64,000 bases of DNA from Natrinema amylolyticum (lineage in GTDB: Archaea > Halobacteriota > Halobacteria > Halobacteriales > Natrialbaceae), in the NCBI RefSeq assembly GCF_020515625.1, contig NZ_JAIWPJ010000001.1, positions 1,798,001-1,862,000 on the forward strand, read 5' to 3'. Both the position numbers and the translations under genes were made by a program. The notes below the pieces were generated by a model. The model worked only from the letters and a program-made list of their open reading frames with translations. It did no database searches and had not been told where the DNA came from. Positions 24,715 through 32,225 of this stretch are shown in pieces. How positions within the stretch are numbered: position 1 is the first letter of the stretch; each line of letters opens with the position of its first letter.

Positions 24715-25539
24715 CTAGAGGTACGAATCGTCGTACGATTCCTCTGAGCGTTCCGCGTGCTCGTTCCCACAATCGCTGCACTCGAGGCGATCCATCTCTG
24801 CCATCGAGACGTCGAGCGAACCACAGTTCGCACAGTAGAACCCGTACTGTTCGGAATGCTCTTCGTCCTCGTAGGTGACGAAAAACGACGCCGCGGTCCC
24901 CGACTCCTCCTCGTCGCGAGCGATGTACGCTGTCTCGCCGTCGTCGGTCACCGTCAGGTGGCCGTCGGTCGTCTCCGCTTCGGGGAACTCCTCGTCCTCC
25001 GCGTCCTCGCCCTCGGCCCGCGACTCCGTCGGGAGAGTCACGTCAACGTCCGAATCGGCGTACACGTACTTCACGAGGGACTCACCGGCGACCTCGATGC
25101 GCCGGTCCCCGTTGTGCTCGAGGCCGAACTGTTCGACGAACTGGTGGCCCTCGGTGTTCGCCTCGAGGACGGTGACGCAGACGTGGTCGGCTCCCCGATC
25201 GCGGAGCGTCTCGCTCGCGGTCTCGTAGAGCTCCGTCCCGATCCCCTTCCCTCGGTGTTCCGGGTCGACGAAGAGCCAGTTCACCTCGCCCCACTCGTCC
25301 TCGAGTCGGCCTTCGACGAACCCGGCGATGGCCGTACCCTCTATCCCCTCGCCGGCCTCGACGATGTGGAGCAGTGTGCTCTCGTCGTCGATCTTGTCAG
25401 CGACGGCGTCGTCGCCGAACTGATCGTCGGTCATCCCGTCGATCTGTCCCGGACTGAGCCTGAACGAGGTCGTCATCGAGCTGTCTACGACTTCCCGAAT
25501 CCGCTCGGCCTCGTCCGGCTCCGGTTCCCGAATCTCCAT
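24715..25539 (-). CDS. GNAT N-acetyltransferase fused to a DUF5816-like zinc-ribbon domain
   Basis: A 274-residue two-domain protein. The N-terminal GNAT domain has the VNWLFVDPEHRGKGIGTELYE acetyl-CoA binding motif (R/Q-x-x-G-x-G/A as HRGKGIG) and a VLEANTEGHQFVEQFGLE motif B. An acidic linker (about 165-185) leads to a C-terminal domain with two cysteine pairs (YCANCGSLDVS ... LECSDCGNEH) that resembles the haloarchaeal DUF5816 zinc domain. The substrate is unknown. Start MEIREPEPD (25539) is preferred over a longer frame with non-haloarchaeal composition. Confidence 0.85.
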   Translation of the reverse strand: MEIREPEPDEAERIREVVDSSMTTSFRLSPGQIDGMTDDQFGDDAVADKIDDESTLLHIVEAGEGIEGTAIAGFVEGRLEDEWGEVNWLFVDPEHRGKGIGTELYETASETLRDRGADHVCVTVLEANTEGHQFVEQFGLEHNGDRRIEVAGESLVKYVYADSDVDVTLPTESRAEGEDAEDEEFPEAETTDGHLTVTDDGETAYIARDEEESGTAASFFVTYEDEEHSEQYGFYCANCGSLDVSMAEMDRLECSDCGNEHAERSEESYDDSYL

Positions 25540-25675
25540 ATCGAATACTCGGTATCGTCCCGGATAAGATGGCTGCAGGCGGGAACATGCGGATTTATTT
25601 GGGGTTCCCACGCTCGTCGGCGCGCCGGCCGCCGCTCGCCTCGACGTCGAGCGAATCGGACCGCTCGAGCGAGAC

Positions 25676-26098
25676 TTACGCGTCGCCGCCGCCGGTGACG
25701 ACCACCGGGCGGTCGGAGCGGAGAATGACGCCCTGTGTCGTACTCCCGAAGAGCGCCTTGCCTACGGGCGAGCGCTTCCGGCCGCCGAGGACGATCGAAT
25801 CGACGTCGTAGGCCTCGGCCTCCTCGAGAATGTCGTCTTCGGTATCGCCACTGTCCTCGAGGATCGTCACGTCGACGCCGGCCTCCTCGAGGGATTCCTG
25901 TGCGCGGCGGACGGAGCCGATTCGCGAGGCGGACTTGAACTTCTCGAACTCCTGCGGGAGGTCGTCGCTGTCCTCGGTGAAGACGAACAGGATGTAGGCC
26001 TCGACCGCCTCGGCGGCGTTGGGCAGCGATTTGACGTAGTCGGCTTGTGCCAGTGCACGGCTCTCGTTGGTATCGACGGGCAGCAACACGCGATGCAT
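25676..26098 (-). CDS. Universal stress protein UspA family
   Basis: A 140-residue single UspA domain. It starts MHRVLLPVDTNESRALAQADYV at 26098, a classic Usp opening with the nucleotide-contacting VDTNES. The ATP-binding signature is [22 protein letters not shown] (G-2x-G-9x-G-S). It is probably an ATP-binding stress protein in the cytoplasm. The longer upstream frame was rejected because its first 37 residues are non-haloarchaeal. Its C-terminus is nearly the same as that of the chimeric ORF at 13609-13947. Confidence 0.92.
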   Translation of the reverse strand: MHRVLLPVDTNESRALAQADYVKSLPNAAEAVEAYILFVFTEDSDDLPQEFEKFKSASRIGSVRRAQESLEEAGVDVTILEDSGDTEDDILEEAEAYDVDSIVLGGRKRSPVGKALFGSTTQGVILRSDRPVVVTGGGDA

Positions 26099-26205
26099 AG
26101 ACAGGCGTTCGCATGGGTGAACAATAAAACCGGCTCCGAATCCCGCCGTTTCGGACCGCTGAGCCGCGAATCGATCTCCCTCCCCCCTCTCCTCCATCCG
26201 CGTCC

Positions 26206-27867
26206 TCACTCCTCGTCGATTCCCTCACGCTCTCGCAAGGAGCGACGGCGGATCTTGCCGGTCGTCGTTGTCGGGAGCCGCTCGACGAACGTGACGTGCT
26301 GGGGGTACTCGTACTCGGCGAGTCGATCGCGAACCAGATCGCGGATCTCCGCGCGGAGTTCGTCGGCGTCGTAGTCGTCGACGGCCGGTTCGACGAACGC
26401 CTTGATCGCCTCGCCGCGGGTGTCGTCGGGGACCCCGACGACGCCAGCCTGCTCGATGGCCTCGTGAGTGAGGATCGCGTCCTCGACTTCCATCGGTCCG
26501 ACGCGGTAGCCGCTGGTGAGGATGACGTCATCGGCTCGGGAGACGAACCAGACGTAGCCGTCGTCGTCGCGCTCGACGAGGTCGTCGGTCAGGAACCACC
26601 CCGATTCGGTCCGCTTGTTCGCCGTCTTCTCCGGCAGGCCGTGATACTCGTCGAAGAAGACCCGTCGATCGCCCGGCTTCACCGCGAGTTCGCCGACCTC
26701 GCCGCGCTCGAGTCGCTCGCCTGTGTCGGGATCGAACACCGCAATCTCGTAGCCGGGAAACGGTTTTCCCATGCTGCCCGGCCGCGTGTCGAACCAGGTC
26801 GCCGAGTTGCCGACGACGAGATTGAGTTCGGTCTGGCCGTAGAACTCGTTGATCGCGACGTCCGCGAACGTCGCCTCGACCCAGTCGACGACCTCCGACG
26901 TGAGCGGCTCGCCGGCCGAGGCGAACGTCTCGAGGGAAAGGTCGTACTGCCCTTCGGGATCGTCGACGCCCGTCAGCATCCGGAGCGCGGTCGGCGGCAT
27001 GAACGCCGCGGTCACGTCGTGGCGCTCGAGCAGATCGTAGACCGCCTCGGGGTCGAACCCGTCGCGGGGCCAGCCGACGACCGGACAGCCGTGGTGCCAC
27101 GCCGCGAACAGCGTTCCGCCCAGCGCCGCGCCCCAGGCCCAGTCCGCCGGAGTCCACAGCGTCGCCTCGCCCTCGGCCAGCCCCTGATCGAAGTAGTTGT
27201 ACGCCGCGGCGGCCCGTCCGAGCCAGAGCGCGTGGCTGTGGCGGACCCCCTTCGGCGGCCCCGTCGAGCCGCTGGTGTACATGATCGCCGTCGGCGTCTC
27301 GGGGGTGGCGTCGTAGACCTCGATTCCGGGCTCGCGGGCCGCGACGAGGTCGTCGAAGGCGTGGGCCTCTCCACCGACCGAGTCGCCGTCGCCGAGTTCG
27401 ATCACGTGCTCGAGTTCGGGACACTCCGCGCAGATCTCGTCGACGGTCTCGCGGACGCTCGGATCGACGACGACCGCTTTCGCCTCGCTGTCCGCGAGGC
27501 GATACTGCAGGGCGTCGCGACCGAAGAGGACAGTCAGCGGCACCGAGACCGCGCCGAGTTTCCAGTTCGCCAGATGCGTGAGCGGGTTCTGGGGTTTCTG
27601 CGGGACCACGACGCCCACCCGGTCGCCGGCCTCGACTCCGAGGTCGGCCAGCGCGGCGGCGAGGCGATCCGACCGCTCGTCGAGGTCGTCGAACGAGTAC
27701 ATCTCGAGGCCGTCCTCGGGATCCTCGTACCGCAATGCCGTCCGACTCGTGTCCTCGTGTTTCCGGAGGAAGTCGACGGCGGGGTTGTACTCCTCGGGGA
27801 GGTCCCACGAGAACTCTTCGCGAGCGGTCTCGTAGTCGTCGTAGGTCGGCATAACCGTCCAGGCCAT
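26206..27867 (-). CDS. AMP-forming acyl-CoA synthetase (medium-chain/acetate-type)
   Basis: A 553-residue ANL-superfamily enzyme. The P-loop motif is YTSGSTGPPKGVRHSH, the adenylate-binding motif NEFYGQTELNLV, the A5/A8 hinge region YVWFVSRADDVILTSGYRVGP, and the C-terminal catalytic lysine lies in TTTGKIRRRSLRE. The YDDYETAREEFSWDLPEEYN opening resembles medium-chain acyl-CoA synthetases (ACSM) and some propionate/acetate enzymes. It makes acyl-CoA from carboxylic acid, ATP and CoA. The ATG at 27867 is favoured by a TATA-like element about 25 nt upstream; ATG 27852 (MPTYDDY) is an alternative. Confidence 0.9.
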   Translation of the reverse strand: MAWTVMPTYDDYETAREEFSWDLPEEYNPAVDFLRKHEDTSRTALRYEDPEDGLEMYSFDDLDERSDRLAAALADLGVEAGDRVGVVVPQKPQNPLTHLANWKLGAVSVPLTVLFGRDALQYRLADSEAKAVVVDPSVRETVDEICAECPELEHVIELGDGDSVGGEAHAFDDLVAAREPGIEVYDATPETPTAIMYTSGSTGPPKGVRHSHALWLGRAAAAYNYFDQGLAEGEATLWTPADWAWGAALGGTLFAAWHHGCPVVGWPRDGFDPEAVYDLLERHDVTAAFMPPTALRMLTGVDDPEGQYDLSLETFASAGEPLTSEVVDWVEATFADVAINEFYGQTELNLVVGNSATWFDTRPGSMGKPFPGYEIAVFDPDTGERLERGEVGELAVKPGDRRVFFDEYHGLPEKTANKRTESGWFLTDDLVERDDDGYVWFVSRADDVILTSGYRVGPMEVEDAILTHEAIEQAGVVGVPDDTRGEAIKAFVEPAVDDYDADELRAEIRDLVRDRLAEYEYPQHVTFVERLPTTTTGKIRRRSLREREGIDEE

Positions 27868-27971
27868 GCGGTGGCGTACCGGGGCCAGCGCATAGCGTTT
27901 TTCGACGCGCGCGAAAATCGTGCGGTACCCAGTCGATACGCCGTGCGGTTCCCGGTTGATACGCCGCTCAG

Positions 27972-28220
27972 TCAGTCCTCGTCCGTCTCTTCAGCGTCTT
28001 CCTCGTCCGTCTCCGCTTCGTCCGTCGCTTCCTCGTCGGTTTCGCCGTCCGATTCTCCATTCTCTTCGCCCTCGACTTCGACCTCCGCCTCGACTTCGAT
28101 CGTCAGTCCGTCGACCTCGAGTTCGCCCTCGAACTCGCGTTCGTCTCCGACCTCGATCTCGAGTTCGTTCGAGTCCACTTCGACTTCGACCTCGACGTCG
28201 ACGGTGACTTCGTCGTCCAT
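27972..28220 (-). CDS. Very acidic small protein with alternating Val/Glu strand pattern
   Basis: An 82-residue protein with a net charge near -40. The first half alternates hydrophobic and acidic residues (VTVDVEVEVEVDSNELEIEV, then ELEVDGLTIEVEAEVEVEGE), which would suit amphipathic beta strands. The second half is a Glu/Asp/Thr tail. No family is recognised. A palindromic TCCTTTAGGA (28241-28250) lies 26 nt before the ATG, giving a leaderless promoter and supporting expression. Confidence 0.6.
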   Translation of the reverse strand: MDDEVTVDVEVEVEVDSNELEIEVGDEREFEGELEVDGLTIEVEAEVEVEGEENGESDGETDEEATDEAETDEEDAEETDED

Positions 28221-28240
28221 ACTCGGGTTTCGCTCGCCGT

Positions 28241-28250
28241 TCCTAAAGGA
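28241..28250 (-). promoter_or_regulatory. TATA-like promoter of the acidic protein gene
   Basis: TCCTTTAGGA centred about 26 nt upstream of the ATG at 28220, the spacing for a leaderless haloarchaeal transcript. Confidence 0.55.
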
Positions 28251-28320
28251 ATGTCGCGCGTTTTCGCGGATCGAATCCGGTCGTTCGTCTCCGACCCTGC
28301 GGCGGCCCGATTCGGAACGT

Positions 28321-28329
28321 ACTTTTAGG
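28321..28329 (+). promoter_or_regulatory. TATA-like promoter of the Rieske protein gene
   Basis: ACTTTTAGG lies about 24 nt before the ATG at 28349 but only about 15 before the ATG at 28340, so it supports the second start. Confidence 0.55.
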
Positions 28330-28348
28330 CCGGCCGAAAATGGGGCGT

Positions 28349-28903
28349 ATGACCGATCCCGCCCGCGTAACGCTCGAGGACGACGACGAATCGACGTCCG
28401 TCCGCGTCTACGACGACGAGGGCGACGTGTCGACCGGCGACGCGACGTTTCGATTCAGCGTCGACGGCGGAACCGGAGGCGACTCGAGCGGCGAGGGGAC
28501 CGACGCAGCGGCCGGGAAGAGCGGAGCGGCCGACGGTGCCGATTCCCGCCGAATCGCACCGCTCGCGGACGTACCGACGGACGGGACGCTCCGGTGTGAG
28601 GCGCGACGCGACCGTCGCGGGACGGAACTGATCCTTCGACGGGCAGGGGACGAGGTGTCCGCGTGGCGGAACTCGTGTCCGCACAAGCCCGAGGTCCGCA
28701 TCGACCCCGGTCCGGGGGCGATCGTCCGCGACGACCAACTGGTGTGTCACGAACACGGTGCGCGCTTCGAGTGCGACGACGGCGTCTGTACGATGGGTCC
28801 GTGTCGGGGCGACGCGCTCGACTCGATCGCGGTTACCGTTCGCGACGGGACCGTCTATCTGACCGACGACCGCTTCGATTCGTGTCGCCTGCTGGGCGAG
28901 TAA
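28349..28903 (+). CDS. Rieske [2Fe-2S] domain protein with acidic N-terminal extension
   Basis: A 184-residue protein. The C-terminal half is a Rieske domain whose cluster ligands are in SCPHKPEVRIDPGPG and VCHEHGARFECDDGVC (C-x-H ... C-x-x-H), close to the ferredoxin-type Rieske proteins of dioxygenases and nitrite reductases. About 70 residues before it are Gly/Asp/Ser-rich and probably disordered. No transmembrane segment and no oxygenase neighbour are present, so it is likely a small soluble electron carrier or a regulatory redox protein. Start at 28349 (MTDPARVTL) was chosen by promoter spacing. Confidence 0.85.
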   Translation: MTDPARVTLEDDDESTSVRVYDDEGDVSTGDATFRFSVDGGTGGDSSGEGTDAAAGKSGAADGADSRRIAPLADVPTDGTLRCEARRDRRGTELILRRAGDEVSAWRNSCPHKPEVRIDPGPGAIVRDDQLVCHEHGARFECDDGVCTMGPCRGDALDSIAVTVRDGTVYLTDDRFDSCRLLGE

Positions 28904-29034
28904 GCCATCTGCTATCGTCGAAACCCTGTTCGAGTCTCGACTACCGCGGAGTGGTCGCTGCCACGCTGTCGACTCCTGTCACGGGTCTCGAGAAAATACA
29001 CACCTGATTACATTCTCCCCCGATAACCGTATAG

Positions 29035-29043
29035 TCTTTTAGG
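29035..29043 (+). promoter_or_regulatory. TATA-like promoter of the response regulator gene
   Basis: TCTTTTAGG is centred about 25 nt upstream of the ATG at 29064, matching a leaderless start. Confidence 0.55.
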
Positions 29044-29063
29044 ACTCCGATCCAAACAGTAGT

Positions 29064-29510
29064 ATGTCTCCACCGATCGAGGACGCGATCACCATTCTAT
29101 TGGTCGAACCGAACCCTGGCGATGCCCGCCTGTTCTCCGAATCGTTCGACGATGCGAACATCGCGAGCGAGATTCATACCGTCACCGACGGCGAGGACGC
29201 GCTCGATTTCGTCTACCAGCGAAACGATCGCACGGACAGCCCGCGTCCGGACATGATCCTGCTCGACTTCCAGCTTCCCGACGTCGACGGCGCGGACGTC
29301 CTCTCCGAACTCAAATCGGAACCGGCACTGCGTTCGATCCCCGTGATCGTAATGACGAGTTCGGCGTCCGAAGAGGACATCGCCCGCTCCTACGACCTCC
29401 ACGCGAACGCGTACGTCCAGAAACCGGTCGAACCCGACGAGTTCATCGAACTCGGCCGCTCGTTCGAGGACTTCTGGTTGACGTTCGTCCGCTTTCCCGA
29501 CGACCGATAA
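29064..29510 (+). CDS. Response regulator receiver-only protein
   Basis: A 148-residue stand-alone receiver (CheY/Rcp1-like) domain. It opens ILLVEPNPGDARLF with the acidic-pocket residues, the phosphoacceptor Asp lies in MILLDFQLPDVDG, the conserved Thr/Ser in VIVMTSSASEEDI, and the Lys in YVQKPVEPDEF. There is no output domain, so it would act by protein contact or as an intermediate in a phosphorelay. The Rcp1-type family is common in haloarchaea beside multi-domain histidine kinases, but no kinase is encoded here. Confidence 0.92.
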   Translation: MSPPIEDAITILLVEPNPGDARLFSESFDDANIASEIHTVTDGEDALDFVYQRNDRTDSPRPDMILLDFQLPDVDGADVLSELKSEPALRSIPVIVMTSSASEEDIARSYDLHANAYVQKPVEPDEFIELGRSFEDFWLTFVRFPDDR

Positions 29511-29537
29511 TACCGAACCGTTCGTGTCGCGCTGGAC

Positions 29538-30419
29538 CTACGACTCGAGCCAGTCCGGCACTGCATTGACCGACTCGAGGACCGCCGCTGCGCCCTCGCT
29601 CTCGTACTTCCGGCGGCCCGACTCGCCGGTCAGTCCGCCGGTCAGGACGCCGATCCCGTGGTACTCCCGGTCCGGATCCGCCTCGCTCGCGTTGACCGCC
29701 GTCCGAACGTCGTCTAGCGTGTCGCCGACGAAGACGACCGAATCGGCGTCGAACCGCTCCGCGAGGGTCGTCAGCGCGCGTGGATGGGGCTTCCCTTCCT
29801 CCCAGTCGTCCATCGTGAAGCGGTGCTCGAGCGCCACCGCGTCGTCGAGTCCCACTCGATCGAGGGCGATTTCGGCCTCGGCCGCCGGCCGCCCGGTCAG
29901 GACGCCCACGTCGTAGTCCGCGAGCAGCCGATCGCGGGCCTCGGGCTCGAGCACCACCGGTTCGTCGTGGATGAACCCCGGCGTCTCGCGCTCGAGGTCC
30001 GGTTCGCCCCCCTCGAGCCCGCGATAGAGTTCGTCGCCGAGATACAGTTGCTGGAAGACGTCGCGGAGCCGCTCGCGGTCCCAGCGGTCGGTCACGCGCT
30101 GGGTCGCCCGCGCGCCGATCGCCTCGCGGACGACGCTCTCGGCCGCCTCGAGGCCGCCGCCCGCGGCGGCGATATCGTCGGTAAAGGCCTCGAGCGACTC
30201 CCCGTAGCCCTCCTCGGCCGCGAGGATGTAGAGCGCGGCGGCGTACGTCAGCTCCCAGTCGTTGTTGAACCCGCCCGCGTCCTTGAATTCCTGAATGTCG
30301 TCCTTACGGATCGTCCGGTCGTAGACGGCGTCGACGGACTCGACGATCGCCCGCCGGTAGGAGTCGGCGACGTCGACGAGAACGCCGTCGATGTCCAGAA
30401 TAACGGCATCTGCGTTCAT
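29538..30419 (-). CDS. HAD superfamily hydrolase, TIGR01548-like
   Basis: A 293-residue HAD hydrolase. Motif I is [20 protein letters not shown] with the nucleophile Asp, motif II is [10 protein letters not shown], motif III uses the Lys of [10 protein letters not shown], and motif IV is [15 protein letters not shown] large helical cap lies between I and II ([22 protein letters not shown]), a distinctive block of TIGR01548-like HADs. The substrate is a small phosphate ester but not known. It converges with the response regulator gene. Confidence 0.87.
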   Translation of the reverse strand: MNADAVILDIDGVLVDVADSYRRAIVESVDAVYDRTIRKDDIQEFKDAGGFNNDWELTYAAALYILAAEEGYGESLEAFTDDIAAAGGGLEAAESVVREAIGARATQRVTDRWDRERLRDVFQQLYLGDELYRGLEGGEPDLERETPGFIHDEPVVLEPEARDRLLADYDVGVLTGRPAAEAEIALDRVGLDDAVALEHRFTMDDWEEGKPHPRALTTLAERFDADSVVFVGDTLDDVRTAVNASEADPDREYHGIGVLTGGLTGESGRRKYESEGAAAVLESVNAVPDWLES

Positions 30420-30523
30420 ACCCGTGGGGACGGGTCGATGCGGATAAAAACCACCCGTTTACGCTGCGTTCGTTTTCGGTGCGTCCGATGAGCCATACGC
30501 ACTCTCGACTGCGCGGCGGACGA

Positions 30524-31173
30524 TCACATCACCGGTACCCCGACGACGGAGAACGCGACGACACCCAACCCCACTGCGTAGAGGACATCCGCCCAGAGCC
30601 ACGAGAGGAGGTTCGCGACGTAGATCACGACTACGAACGGGACCCCGAGCAGCACCCGCGGCGACCGCCGCCACTCGGCCCGCGATCGCTTCCAGAGGGT
30701 GTTCGCATCTCCGGTACTGGAAACGCGTGCATCCCGATCGTGAGCCCCAGCCAACCGAGAACGAGTACGGCAGCGATCTGCCGGCTCGAGGCGCCTCGAA
30801 TACCACCGCTGGTCTCGACGAGCGTTGCGAGACTGAGAAAGGCAACGAGCGCGACGATAGTGTTGACCAGAAACGGTGCGACGCTGACGACGACCGACTC
30901 CCGATACCGCTCGGGCTGGGCGTGACGGACGTACCCCGCTGGATCACCGAATCGGAAGTACACGACGTCGACGACGGGAACGCCGACGAGATCACAGGCC
31001 TGCTTGTGGGCGAACTCGTGGACGACGACGCCCGGAATCGACGCGATGCGAATCAGGAGCCAGAAGAGAGTGCTGATGCCGACGATCACTACTATCAGCA
31101 CTGCAACGGCGACTACGACGACACCAGCGTCGGTGAGATACTCGACGTTCACGGCTATCGGAACGTCTCGCAT
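30524..31173 (-). pseudogene. M50-type membrane metalloprotease, frameshifted
   Basis: The first frame reads MRDVPIAVNVEYLTD through a membrane helix, then the zinc motif HEFAHKQACDLVGVP and the YFRFGDPAGYV segment, and on to LTIGMHAFP (about 30725). There the frame shifts: inserting one base after TTTCC restores STGDANTLWKRSRAEWRRSP, followed by a helix (LLGVPFVVVIYVANLLSWLWA) and the end at 30524. The family is archaeal site-2-protease-like or M50 membrane protease, with HExxH and several helices. As read, the protein is truncated at about residue 155 and followed by an unrelated tail. The lesion is one base, so an assembly error is possible. Confidence 0.65.
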
Positions 31174-31205
31174 CCGAATAATTCATTCGAGCCAGTTCGT
31201 AGCAC

Positions 31206-31610
31206 TCACTCCGGGCGCGCTCGAGCGACGTACAGCGTCCCCGCTTCGACCGTCACCCGTTCGACCGGCACCGCGGGCTGGTCGCCGCCTAACGTCGTGA
31301 ACAGGAGATCGGCGTCGGTGTCTCGAGCCACCGTCAGCGCCGGCCGGTGAAGTTCCGGCGGCAGGTTCCGCGCGTACACCGCGTCCGCCCCGGCGTAGAC
31401 CGACGAGTCGGGATCGACGACGTCGTCGCGGACGAACGTCACGCCGTCCGGAACGTCGCGGTCGTGGACGTCCGTCGCGGTGACGGAAACCCCGCGTTGG
31501 GCGAGCGCTCGAGCGAGATCGGTCCGGCGGCCGATCCCGATCTCGACTACCTGTTCGTACTCGTCAACGTAATCGATTATTGCATCGAGATTCCGGCGAG
31601 AGTGGGCCAC
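31206..31610 (-). CDS. UPF0146 family protein
   Basis: A 134-residue protein starting with GTG at 31610 (AHSRRNLDAIIDYVDEYEQV). The core is methyltransferase-like: VVEIGIGRRTDLARALAQRG and TATDVHDRDVPDG resemble SAM motif I and the acidic strand, and YARNLPPELHRPAL follows. This is the archaeal UPF0146 family, whose activity has not been shown to my knowledge. No ATG lies near the conserved start, so the GTG is required. It is divergent from the archaemetzincin gene with a 39-nt gap. Confidence 0.78.
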   Translation of the reverse strand: MAHSRRNLDAIIDYVDEYEQVVEIGIGRRTDLARALAQRGVSVTATDVHDRDVPDGVTFVRDDVVDPDSSVYAGADAVYARNLPPELHRPALTVARDTDADLLFTTLGGDQPAVPVERVTVEAGTLYVARARPE

Positions 31611-31649
31611 GGCGGGACGTTTATGCCACCCGCGGCCATAGCCCTTGCT

Positions 31650-32171
31650 ATGCTCGTCGATATCGTGCCGGTCGGCAACGTGTCCGCCGAGGTCAAGCGG
31701 GCCGCCTCCACCGCGTTGCGATCGGTCTACGACTGCGACGTGTCGGTCAACGACTCGCAGTCGGTCCCCAACGGAGCCTACGACTCCGACCGGAATCAGT
31801 ACTCCGCGGAAACGTTCATCCAACTCGCCGAACGGGTCGGCCGCGGCGAAAAGAACATCGCGATCACCCCACAGGATCTCTTCTACCGGCGTCGAAACTA
31901 CGTCTTCGGTCTGGCCTACCTCGATGGCAGCGGGAGCGTCGTCTCGACCTATCGGCTCCAGACCTCGAGCGACGGCGGCTTCTCGAACCAGAGCGCCGCC
32001 GACATCTTCGAGGACCGCGTCCGCAAGGAGATTGTCCACGAGATCGGCCACACCTACGGGCTCGAGCACTGCGACAACAACCGTTGCGTGATGAACTTCT
32101 CGCCGACCGTTCGCGAAGTCGACATCAAAGAAGAGAACCTCTGTGGGAGCTGTCAGCGGCTGATTAGCTGA
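31650..32171 (+). CDS. amzA: Archaemetzincin (M54 zinc metalloprotease)
   Basis: A 173-residue protein beginning MLVDIVPVGNVSAEVK. The zinc-binding consensus HEIGHTYGLEHC (HExxHxxGxxH plus C) is intact, followed by CVMNFSPTVREVDIKEENLCGSCQRLI, whose four cysteines hold a second zinc. Length and layout are standard for archaemetzincin/AmzA, a predicted metallopeptidase of uncertain substrate. The gene is divergent from UPF0146, with a TTTATG element near 31620 about 30 nt before the ATG. A second, degenerate copy of this domain is found at 8609-9634. Confidence 0.93.
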   Translation: MLVDIVPVGNVSAEVKRAASTALRSVYDCDVSVNDSQSVPNGAYDSDRNQYSAETFIQLAERVGRGEKNIAITPQDLFYRRRNYVFGLAYLDGSGSVVSTYRLQTSSDGGFSNQSAADIFEDRVRKEIVHEIGHTYGLEHCDNNRCVMNFSPTVREVDIKEENLCGSCQRLIS

Positions 32172-32225
32172 GTTCTCCCCTGCGGTATCAATCTACGACC
32201 GACTACTGTCCGTCGAGTCGACGAC

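Noticed and set aside
26296-28599. 767-residue open frame antisense to the acyl-CoA synthetase
   Set aside because: Covers a clearly coding minus-strand gene; repetitive Val/Asp/Arg and later Ser runs are typical of an antisense GC-rich shadow.
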